A stretch of DNA of 6,605 nucleotides from Bacteroidota bacterium. Lineage in GTDB: Bacteria > Bacteroidota > Bacteroidia > Bacteroidales > Cfx3-03. Within the stretch, counting starts at the first letter, position 1; each line of letters begins with the position of its first letter. The stretch covers positions 1-6,605 of the forward strand of contig JAUZOX010000155.1 in NCBI GenBank assembly GCA_030706265.1. The letters run 5' to 3'. Made by a program: the position numbers and the translations under genes. Positions 1 to 5,420 of this stretch are shown piece by piece. A model generated the notes under the pieces. That model saw only the letters and a list, made by a program, of their open reading frames with translations. It had not been told where the DNA came from and did not search any database.

Positions 1-2
1 AG

Positions 3-95
3 GCATGGTTGAAAAACAACACCTATTCCAACCCGCTTCTGAAGTGGGAGACTGAAAGGTGGGGGGAGATCCCTGCAGATTTTGGCAGAAAGTAA
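3..95 (+). CDS. 3' end of an unrecognised gene (partial)
   Basis: The plus strand is open from the window edge to a TAA at 93-95 and gives 30 codons. The peptide begins AWLKNNTYSNPLLKW and ends GEIPADFGRK, with a protein-like composition (aromatic and charged residues mixed, no low complexity). The other two plus frames hit stops early. It converges on tsaB, leaving 11 nt between the two stop codons and no room for a dedicated terminator hairpin, which is common for compact convergent gene ends. I do not recognise the family from so short a tail, and a chance open frame of 30 codons cannot be excluded. Confidence 0.45.
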   Translation, partial: AWLKNNTYSNPLLKWETERWGEIPADFGRK

Positions 96-106
96 GTCAA
101 GGCCTG

Positions 107-808
107 CTATTCGTAAAGCCCCTTGACCTTAGGTTTTCCCGCGATAAATTGTTTGAAATAGAATGGCTCAAGATAAGCCAGATTTTCGAACTGCTTTAGC
201 TTAAAACGCTCTTCGGCAATAGGAGCCAAATATGTAGCCGAGAATAGATGTTCTGAAAGTATAGTGACGGCGGGATTGTCCTGAAATAGTTCCGCAAACT
301 TGCCTGCTCCATCGCCAAATAATAGAATCTGCTTGCCAGGATAGTTATCAAAATAATCCGGCTTGATGATTTCAGCCGACGTTGCCGTGATTCTTTGTCC
401 CGTGTGATCAAAAAGTGCGGTGTAAACTTCCATTCTGCGGGCATCAATCATCGGCGCCAATAACACTTCCTTGTTACATGACGGATTATTGAGCGATTGA
501 AAGACGGCGGCTCCTTCCAGGGTTTCAATTGCAATCAATGGCTTGTCAAGCGAAAAGCAAAATCCCTTAGCAGTAGAGACGCCAATCCTAAGACCGGTGT
601 AGGAACCGGGCCCCTTACTCACTGCGATGGCATCCAAATCTTGTAAATGATAACCGCTTTCTTTCATGACCTCTTCCACAAAGACGGTGATGAGCGCCGC
701 ATGTGAATTGTGCTCGATACTCTCTCTCAAAGCAATCACTGCTCCATCCTTGCATAAAGCTACGGAGCATACCTGTGTTGCCGTTTCCAAACAAAGAATT
801 AATGCCAT
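107..808 (-). CDS. tsaB: tRNA threonylcarbamoyladenosine (t6A) biosynthesis protein TsaB
   Basis: TsaB is the non-catalytic partner of TsaD. With TsaE it moves threonylcarbamoyl from the TsaC/Sua5 product to A37 of ANN-decoding tRNAs in the cytoplasm. The 233-residue protein opens with the ASKHA-fold strand LILCLETAT (3-11), has the family hallmark KGPGSYTGLRIG (65-76) followed by the STAKG helix (78-82), then IDARRMEVY (121-129), and ends with an EPFYFK motif (214-219) corresponding to the C-terminal EPxYxR-like tail. Length fits the short bacterial TsaB. I chose the ATG at 808: the family starts right before LILxxETA, an AGGA lies 3 nt upstream, and the only longer start (TTG at 829) falls inside a terminator stem. 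It lacks the extended metal-binding half of TsaD, so it is not TsaD. It is probably a housekeeping gene unrelated to the exporter upstream. Confidence 0.95.
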   Translation of the reverse strand: MALILCLETATQVCSVALCKDGAVIALRESIEHNSHAALITVFVEEVMKESGYHLQDLDAIAVSKGPGSYTGLRIGVSTAKGFCFSLDKPLIAIETLEGAAVFQSLNNPSCNKEVLLAPMIDARRMEVYTALFDHTGQRITATSAEIIKPDYFDNYPGKQILLFGDGAGKFAELFQDNPAVTILSEHLFSATYLAPIAEERFKLKQFENLAYLEPFYFKQFIAGKPKVKGLYE

Positions 809-820
809 TATTCCTGAATT

Positions 821-865
821 AAAATGCAAAGCCTGCCAAAGAAAAATACTGTGGCAGGCTTTGCA
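821..865 (-). terminator. Rho-independent terminator after the adaptor gene
   Basis: There is a perfect 14-bp inverted repeat (825-838 with 852-865; arm TGCAAAGCCTGCCA) around a 13-nt loop. On the minus strand the stem is followed by TTTTAATT. It begins 20 nt past the adaptor stop, so it should end the tolC-adaptor transcript. The U-tract is short and the plus-strand side has none, so the orientation is minus. The tsaB ATG lies only 12 nt beyond the U-tract, so tsaB must depend on read-through or on a promoter upstream of or inside the hairpin. Confidence 0.8.
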
Positions 866-885
866 AAATTAGTTAAAAAAGGTTC

Positions 886-2253
886 TTATTCTTTTCCTTC
901 GTAGAGTTTTGCTTTCTCGACCTTGGTGACCTTGTCTCCGTCTTTTAATTTCTTGGTGACGGCGCTGTAAGGAGCAGAGATGACTTCGTCATTTGCTTTC
1001 AGGCCACTGATGATCTGGATGTTTGTATTATCCTGGATTCCGGTTTTGACTTTAACCATTTTGGCAACACCCTTTACGTAAGCAAATACAATTTCCTGTT
1101 GGGGGTCATCTGCCTTTTTGGCATTTTGATCGTCAGCATTAGGCTTGGCTTCTTTCTTGGCTGCCGAGGCAAGTTTGATTTTCGTACTGTCGATTCGTGT
1201 TGTTACTGCCTGGATGGGAACCGAGATTATATTTTCTACCCTTTTGGTTCTGATGTCAACATTGGCGGACATCCCGGGACGGAATGGGCTGAAGTTAGGT
1301 TGGTTCTTTGGTTGCAGGTCGGCATATGAATCTTTTAGAATGCGGACTTTGACATCAAAATTGGTAACCTGATCGGCCGTAAGACCCGTTGTATTTGCTG
1401 AAGTTGCAATCTCGGTAACAATTCCTTTAAATTTCCGGTTAAGATACGAGTCTACTTCAATAAGTGCCGTATCCCCCAATTTAACACGAACGATATCATT
1501 TTCATTAACGCTTACATTGACGCGCATCAGGTCCATGTTGGCAATCCGCAAGATCTCGGTACCCGAGGAGAACTGAGAGGCACCGGCCACTCTTTCCCCT
1601 TTTTCAACATCCAATTTTGATACGATACCGTCACAGGGAGCAAAGATGGTCGTTTTGGTAAAGTTCTCATTAGCTTCCTTGACACTGGCCTGGGCACTGC
1701 TGACACCAAATTCGGCAGCCTTAATGGTTTCCTGTGCTGCGCTTACTTCAGCTTTGGCCTGGTCAAATGTGGATAATGCCTGGTCATATTCGGAAGACGA
1801 GATCGCTTTCTGGTCATACAGCTTTTTTGAACGGTCAAACGAATTCTTGGCATTGATAAACTGGGCATTTACCTGCGCAAGACGTGCCTTGGCATTTGCA
1901 AGGTTGGCTTTTTGAGAGTTGAGTGCCCCGATTTCACGATCTAATGTAGAACGATAGATCTCAGGGTTGATCTTTGCAAGGATCTGTCCCTTCTTGATGA
2001 CATCTCCTTCTTTGACATATAATTCAACGATTTCACCTGAAACATCGGGGCTTAGTTTCACCTCTGTTTCGGGTTGTATTTTACCGTTGGCTGAAACGGT
2101 TTCAACGATGGTTCGTTTGGTAACAAGATCAGTCGCTACTTTGGTATCCTGCGAGGGACCAATAGCTCCATTGCGTTTAAGTATGACGAGAATAATAAGC
2201 AATACGACGATTACAGCACCAATTATCCAAAAAAGTTTTTTGTTTTTTTTCAT
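886..2253 (-). CDS. Periplasmic adaptor (HlyD/MacA/RND membrane fusion protein) of a tripartite exporter
   Basis: The 455-residue protein bridges an inner-membrane pump to an outer-membrane channel. In order: a basic N-terminus and one membrane anchor (8-25); first lipoyl half-motif (65-97, with VSGEIVELYVKEGDVIKKGQ); an Ala/Gln/Lys-rich alpha-helical hairpin of about 100 residues (100-200); second lipoyl half (APCDGIVSKLDVEKGERV, 205-222); beta-barrel (245-335, ending RPGMSANVDI); and membrane-proximal domain (338-445). A Lys/Ala/Asp-rich segment of about 30 residues (356-387) is inserted in the last domain. The layout and N-terminal anchor resemble MacA-like adaptors as much as RND ones, so pump type is uncertain. 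I chose the ATG at 2253; an in-frame GTG at 2271 adds six residues, and neither has a clear ribosome-binding site. It follows the TolC gene by 108 nt and is probably co-transcribed. No pump gene follows before the terminator. Confidence 0.9.
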   Translation of the reverse strand: MKKNKKLFWIIGAVIVVLLIILVILKRNGAIGPSQDTKVATDLVTKRTIVETVSANGKIQPETEVKLSPDVSGEIVELYVKEGDVIKKGQILAKINPEIYRSTLDREIGALNSQKANLANAKARLAQVNAQFINAKNSFDRSKKLYDQKAISSSEYDQALSTFDQAKAEVSAAQETIKAAEFGVSSAQASVKEANENFTKTTIFAPCDGIVSKLDVEKGERVAGASQFSSGTEILRIANMDLMRVNVSVNENDIVRVKLGDTALIEVDSYLNRKFKGIVTEIATSANTTGLTADQVTNFDVKVRILKDSYADLQPKNQPNFSPFRPGMSANVDIRTKRVENIISVPIQAVTTRIDSTKIKLASAAKKEAKPNADDQNAKKADDPQQEIVFAYVKGVAKMVKVKTGIQDNTNIQIISGLKANDEVISAPYSAVTKKLKDGDKVTKVEKAKLYEGKE

Positions 2254-2361
2254 TTTTTCAAGGTTTGACACGGTTAAACCAAATGCAGACTTTGATCATT
2301 TTATTTTAAATCAAAGGTCAGAATTAATTTGATAAAATCCACATATTGTAAGGAATTATTG

Positions 2362-3777
2362 TTAGTTGAGTGTTAGCGGTTTTCCCATATAGAAATCCAG
2401 CACCGTACTGCGGAAGAAATATTCATATTTTGCTTGCAGCAATTCGGATTCGGCAGCACTCAAATCTTTTTTTGCATTGTTGTAATCGACGCCACTTAAC
2501 AATCCAACATTAAATCGTTGTTCGGAATAATGAAATGATTCGCGGGTTGCATTTACCTTTTTCTCTGCCGAGAAATATTTGTTCAATGCAGCCCTGGCAT
2601 CTGAATAAGCCTGCTCAATGGTCTTGTTCAGCTGCTGTTTTGCTTGTTGCAAATCGAGTTTTGAACTCTCGATATTTAATCTTGAACGTTTTACATTGTT
2701 TTGTCCCTGCATCTTTCCGAAAATAGGAATACTCATGTAAATGCCAAGGGATTTCTGGATATTGGAGTTTAACTGATCGTTCCAGTTAAATTTTTTGTAA
2801 GTATAATTATATTCAGGAAAACTACTGATAACCGGGATATTTCCGCTTTGGGTATATCCAATGGTTGGATAAAATGGCGTTATCTGGTCAATAGTTGTCA
2901 TGTTTGTCTGGAATCCGGTATTAATCTGGGCACTGAGTGCAAGCGTTGGCATTAATGCCGCATAGCTGCGTTTAAGGGTGAGCTCTGCCGATTTAACCTT
3001 TAAATCTGCACTTTTAATAGAGGGTTGATTGTTCAGGGCCATTTCATAAATGCTGTTAGGTGTAGCCTGAAGAGCCGACTGATTTAATACCTGTAGATTC
3101 GGAACTTCAACTAAAAACCGGTCACTTTCCGGAAGGTCGAGCAGCTGATAAAGTGTTAAATAGCCAAGATCGAGATTGCTTTTGGCATTGACCACCGCCA
3201 ATTCTTCTGCGGCTACCTGTGCTTCGATGTTTAAAAGATCACCCTCGGCCTTGGTCCCGGCTTCAACCATCTGGCTCATTCTTGTTGCCTGTTGTTTTGT
3301 GATGTCAAGTTCGCTTTCGGCGTTATTCAGCTGTTCTTTATAGAAAAGAATGGAAAGATATTGCGTTGCAATATTCAACGAAATGTCATTCATCAGCTGA
3401 TCCTGGTCATATTTTGATGATCTCAGGTTGATGGCACTTTGTTTAATGGCATTCATCATTTGAAAGCCATTGAACAGGGTGATGTTTCCGGACACCGACA
3501 ATGAAACCTGGCCTCCGTTATAAAACTGATTGGTAAACTGGTTTACCGTCTTGAAACTCTTCGAATATCCTGTGCCACCATTCACACCCGGGAGAATGTT
3601 CATTTTGGATTGTTGCAAATCAACTTCTGATGCCTTAACGGCAAGCATCTGTTTCTTTACCTGGATGTTATTGCTAATGGCATAGTCAATACATTTTTCA
3701 AGACTCCATATTTTATCCTGAGCCTGACTGTAACAAGCGATTAACATCGCAAAGAGCAGTAATGCCAATTTTCTCAT
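2362..3777 (-). CDS. TolC-family outer-membrane efflux channel protein
   Basis: The 471-residue protein should trimerise into an outer-membrane barrel plus periplasmic alpha-barrel, the exit duct of a tripartite exporter. It has an N-terminal signal peptide (1-19, hydrophobic core LALLLFAMLIA). There are two OEP repeats: the first opens with WSLEKCIDYAISNNIQV (24-40) and includes the barrel segment with NGGQVSLSVSGNITLFNGF (87-105); the second follows GIYMSIPIFGK (about 346-356) and ends RSTVLDFYMGKPLTLN. Long amphipathic helices rich in Gln, Ala and Lys match the periplasmic tunnel. The signal region allows two readings: signal peptidase I cutting after SQA, before Q20, or lipid attachment at C15 in an LIAC lipobox. 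Length is normal. It is the first gene of the efflux pair; the ATG at 3777 directly precedes the signal peptide. There is no strong Shine-Dalgarno site. Confidence 0.93.
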   Translation of the reverse strand: MRKLALLLFAMLIACYSQAQDKIWSLEKCIDYAISNNIQVKKQMLAVKASEVDLQQSKMNILPGVNGGTGYSKSFKTVNQFTNQFYNGGQVSLSVSGNITLFNGFQMMNAIKQSAINLRSSKYDQDQLMNDISLNIATQYLSILFYKEQLNNAESELDITKQQATRMSQMVEAGTKAEGDLLNIEAQVAAEELAVVNAKSNLDLGYLTLYQLLDLPESDRFLVEVPNLQVLNQSALQATPNSIYEMALNNQPSIKSADLKVKSAELTLKRSYAALMPTLALSAQINTGFQTNMTTIDQITPFYPTIGYTQSGNIPVISSFPEYNYTYKKFNWNDQLNSNIQKSLGIYMSIPIFGKMQGQNNVKRSRLNIESSKLDLQQAKQQLNKTIEQAYSDARAALNKYFSAEKKVNATRESFHYSEQRFNVGLLSGVDYNNAKKDLSAAESELLQAKYEYFFRSTVLDFYMGKPLTLN

Positions 3778-4236
3778 CTGAAAATAAATTTTAAAGAAAG
3801 TAATCTTGTTGCGTGATTTGATTATGATGTTGGTTTATTTTTAGTTAACTATAGATAATTTTTCAAGTGTAAAAACATGACTCAAAAATAGATAAAAACA
3901 AAGTTCATATCACATCAGATAATGCTGATTTGCGTTTTTTGACGTCTGAATCGGCAAAAGGTTACACCCAACTGAAAAATGCAAATATATGAATATGTCT
4001 TTGAGACGCCCCTGGCGATTCAAATTGAGGTGTTAATGGAACTGCTATGAAACGAGCATATTTTGAAAATACAAAGACCGATGGAACCCTTATGTATGCT
4101 CGGTTCATTGGCGTTTTTGTGCTCTTCGATCACGCTCTCTTCATCCTGAAAAGTGGTTTACAGATTTACCGTTAATTCCCCTAAATCCGGTCTTTTATTC
4201 CCCTATGAAGGTAGTCATCTCCAAAACTTTCGGGTA

Positions 4237-4383
4237 AATTCAGGTTGTATTCTTCCCCGGTATTCCCTTGCAGTTTGGTATCTGTTTGGTACATGCGGAT
4301 GGGAGATACCGGGGAGAAAACACCCTGAAAATACCAGGATAATACCCGATTAACCTGAATTATAGGAGAATAAAAGGTTAATC
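4237..4383 (+). other. Structured element with competing helices (possible RNA or cis-regulator)
   Basis: An outer perfect 10-bp stem (AATTCAGGTT at 4237-4246 with 4352-4361) encloses a GC-rich stem (TCCCCGGTAT core, 4253-4267 with 4301-4316, one bulged A at 4304). A further perfect 9-bp stem (GATTAACCT at 4348-4356 with 4375-4383) reuses bases 4352-4356, so it cannot form together with the outer stem. The wobble pairs (4253 with 4316, 4264 with 4305, 4247 with 4351) are G-U only if the plus strand is transcribed, weakly favouring that orientation. Mutually exclusive helices are typical of attenuators and riboswitches, but no plus-strand gene follows. It could also be the remains of an inverted-repeat mobile element. 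I recognise no Rfam class. Confidence 0.35.
4273..4291. repeat. Tandem direct repeat, 11-bp period
   Basis: GTTTGGTA occurs twice (4273-4280 and 4284-4291) separated by TCT, giving an 11-bp period, one helical turn. OmpR-family regulators usually bind as dimers to direct repeats of about this spacing, so this is a possible site for the adjacent RprY-like regulator; that link is inference. It lies in the loop of the GC-rich stem above, about 500 bp upstream of tolC, which is far for direct activation. Chance repetition is possible for an 8-mer. Confidence 0.4.
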
Positions 4384-4390
4384 ATCTTCC

Positions 4391-4425
4391 TGTAATCGAC
4401 CGATTTACATTATGTAATTTTTTTT
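4391..4425 (+). terminator. Weak candidate plus-strand terminator
   Basis: TGTAA (4391-4395) pairs with TTACA (4405-4409), extended inside by TC/GA with one bulge. An overlapping TTACA/TGTAA stem (4405-4409 with 4413-4417) directly abuts eight T residues (4418-4425). Stems are short and AT-rich, so efficiency would be low. It matters only if the plus strand upstream is transcribed, for example as the structured element at 4237-4383 or the small ORFs at 3979-4175. Confidence 0.25.
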
Positions 4426-4476
4426 AAAAGTATATACGGTTAACAGCAAAAGGATTTACAGAGGAAATTTAATCAA

Positions 4477-4497
4477 ATTATTTTCGGATAAAATAAT
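4477..4497. repeat. AT-only inverted repeat with CGGAT loop
   Basis: ATTATTTT (4477-4484) and AAAATAAT (4490-4497) form a perfect 8-bp inverted repeat around a 5-nt loop. The stem is entirely A/T, so an RNA hairpin would be weak; a protein-binding operator is equally possible. It is one of several closely spaced inverted repeats downstream of rprY. Confidence 0.35.
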
Positions 4498-4501
4498 ACC
4501 G

Positions 4502-4534
4502 CCGGTTGATAAAGGAGAATTCATGTTTAACCGG
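4502..4534. repeat. CCGGTT inverted repeat enclosing a Shine-Dalgarno-like AAAGGAG and ATG
   Basis: CCGGTT (4502-4507) pairs with AACCGG (4529-4534), extended by a G-U and an A-U pair on the plus strand. The loop carries AAAGGAG, then five bases, then an ATG at 4523, which opens a frame of only six codons (M F N R S G, stop at 4541-4543). A strong ribosome-binding motif is unusual in this phylum, yet the ORF is too short to call a gene, and nothing downstream on the plus strand would be regulated by it. Confidence 0.3.
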
Positions 4535-4579
4535 TCGGGTTGATTTCAGAAAGCAGGGTTAAAAGAGAACGGTCAAAAC

Positions 4580-4614
4580 ACTTAAAAGCCCTATGGAATC
4601 TTCCGATAGGGCTT
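4580..4614 (-). terminator. Rho-independent terminator after the response regulator gene
   Basis: A perfect 9-bp stem AAGCCCTAT / ATAGGGCTT (4586-4594 with 4606-4614) is extended inside by GGA/TCC with one bulged base. On the minus strand it is followed by TTAAGTGTTTT. It starts 52 nt past the rprY stop and should end the histidine kinase-response regulator transcript, separating it from the efflux pair. The plus side lacks a T-run. Confidence 0.7.
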
Positions 4615-4632
4615 CAATTTCAACTATCATAA

Positions 4633-4649
4633 CCGTTAACTTTTAACGG
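4633..4649. repeat. Small hairpin just past the rprY stop
   Basis: CCGTTAA (4633-4639) and TTAACGG (4643-4649) form a perfect 7-bp stem with a 3-nt loop, 17 nt beyond the stop codon of rprY. No U-tract follows on either strand, so it is not a terminator alone. It may stabilise the mRNA 3' end or act with the terminator hairpin beyond it. It contains one of four GTTAAC sites in the window. Confidence 0.4.
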
Positions 4650-4666
4650 GATGTTTTTCAATGATG

Positions 4667-5371
4667 CTAAATGTTTGCTACGAGTTTAAACCCGATTCCA
4701 TGAACATTGATCAATTCGACAGAAGGGTCATCTTTAAGATATTTACGGAGTTTCGCAATATAAACATCCATACTCCTGGCGTTGAAGTACGAATCGTCGC
4801 TCCAGATATGTTTAAGGGCAACACTGCGGTCGAGCACTTCGTTCAGGTTTTCGCACAGCATCTTAAGAAGATCGGCTTCCTTGGCAGTGAGTTTATGTTC
4901 TACCTTGTCAAAAATGAGAATATGTCGGTTATGATTAAAGGTATAATTGCCAATCCTGAAAATATTAGCTGCTAAGGGGGGATTTTCATTTTGTTGCGAC
5001 CTCCGGATGATTGCATTGATCCGCACCAGTAATTCTTCCATGCTGAACGGCTTGGTCAGATAGTCGTCCCCTCCGATTTCAAATCCTTTTAACTTATCTT
5101 CCTGTAACGATTTTGCGGTCAGAAAGAGAATGGGGATCGTTTTATCGATGGCCCTTATTTCGCGGGCAAGGGTGAAACCATCCTTCACCGGCATCATCAC
5201 ATCAAGGATACAGAAATTAAAAATGTCCCTGTTATAAGCGTCGAGTGCTTCCTGGCCATTTATAAACAGTTGCGTATCAAATCCTTTGGCTTCCAAATAG
5301 GCCCTGAGGATATTGCCCAGGTTGCGATCGTCTTCAGCCAGTAATATTTTAAGTTTTTCCTTTTCTTCCAT
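4667..5371 (-). CDS. rprY: OmpR/PhoB-family response regulator, RprY-like
   Basis: This 234-residue DNA-binding regulator would be phosphorylated by the kinase encoded just upstream. The receiver domain (about 7-122) has the acidic pair D14/D15, phospho-acceptor D57 in ILDVMMP, T85 in FLTAK and K107 in LTKPFS: all catalytic positions are intact. A Gln/Asn-rich linker (about 125-134) leads to the winged-helix domain (136-233), with recognition helix around ARSMDVYIAKLRKYL (198-212) and wing VHGIGFKL (223-230). The segments DDSYFNARSMDVYI and KLRKYLKDDPS match what I know of Bacteroides RprY closely, so the symbol means family membership, not proven orthology. The ATG at 5371 precedes the usual MEEKxKILLxEDD opening. 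It lies 49 nt after the kinase gene and is followed by a terminator. Targets are not shown by the sequence; the efflux pair downstream is a candidate. Confidence 0.94.
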   Translation of the reverse strand: MEEKEKLKILLAEDDRNLGNILRAYLEAKGFDTQLFINGQEALDAYNRDIFNFCILDVMMPVKDGFTLAREIRAIDKTIPILFLTAKSLQEDKLKGFEIGGDDYLTKPFSMEELLVRINAIIRRSQQNENPPLAANIFRIGNYTFNHNRHILIFDKVEHKLTAKEADLLKMLCENLNEVLDRSVALKHIWSDDSYFNARSMDVYIAKLRKYLKDDPSVELINVHGIGFKLVANI

Positions 5372-5381
5372 ATTCCTATTC

Positions 5382-5395
5382 TGATTAATTAATCA
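5382..5395. promoter_or_regulatory. 14-bp perfect palindrome between kinase and regulator genes
   Basis: TGATTAATTAATCA reads the same on both strands and sits 11 bp upstream of the rprY start, next to a GTTAAC at 5398-5403. It could be an operator for separate control of rprY or a chance AT-rich palindrome. With no hairpin loop it is more plausible as a DNA site than as an RNA structure. Confidence 0.3.
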
Positions 5396-5420
5396 AAGTT
5401 AACATAAAAATCGTGCCTTT

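Larger units (their letters stand above)
3778..4666. other. 889-nt intergenic region without a convincing gene
   Basis: This region separates the rprY stop from the tolC start and must contain the promoter of tolC and its adaptor. Near tolC it is AT-rich, with a 10-bp palindrome TAGTTAACTA (3842-3851). TATTTTTG at 3890-3883 (minus strand) fits the Bacteroidota -7 consensus TAnnTTTG, but I see no matching -33 TTTG at the right spacing, so the promoter is not fixed. At 3979-4050 and 4047-4175 (plus) lie two short ORFs, of 23 and 42 codons, overlapping by ATGA. From 4231 to 4649 there are at least six inverted repeats, listed separately. The plus frame from 4153 (GTG) to 4353 gives 66 residues, but it runs through the inverted repeats and matches nothing I know. 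No tRNA-like cloverleaf or transposase remnant was seen. Confidence 0.7.

Noticed and set aside
32..48. Near-palindrome CCCGCTTC-T-GAAGTGGG as a tsaB terminator
   Set aside because: The stem is short, the centre leaves a 3-nt loop at best, and no U-tract follows on the minus strand; it sits in the coding tail of the convergent partial gene.
196..447. 83-codon minus-strand ORF within tsaB
   Set aside because: It is an out-of-frame shadow of tsaB on the same strand; composition is unlike a folded protein and tsaB motifs are intact in the other frame.
2291..2315. TTTGAT/ATCAAA inverted repeat between the channel and adaptor genes as a terminator
   Set aside because: It has only six A/T-rich pairs, a 13-nt loop and no U-tract; the spacer gives no evidence that the two genes are separate transcripts.
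1967..2332. 121-codon plus-strand ORF antisense to the adaptor start
   Set aside because: It is the mirror of the adaptor coding frame running into the spacer, with no start signal and no recognisable domain; other plus-strand ORFs at 1099-1372 and 1646-1915 fail for the same reason.
3914..3940. ATCAG/CTGAT stem followed by six T residues as a plus-strand terminator
   Set aside because: The stem is only 5 bp and the T-run starts five bases later; no plus-strand gene precedes it.
4153..4353. 66-codon plus-strand GTG ORF in the gap
   Set aside because: It runs across the strongest inverted repeats, has no ribosome-binding site, and its Cys/Trp/Pro-rich translation matches no family I know. 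Stops at 4048 and 4147 in the same frame argue against a longer gene.
4661..4975. 104-codon plus-strand ORF antisense to rprY
   Set aside because: It overlaps the winged-helix coding region entirely and has no family features; a codon-bias shadow.
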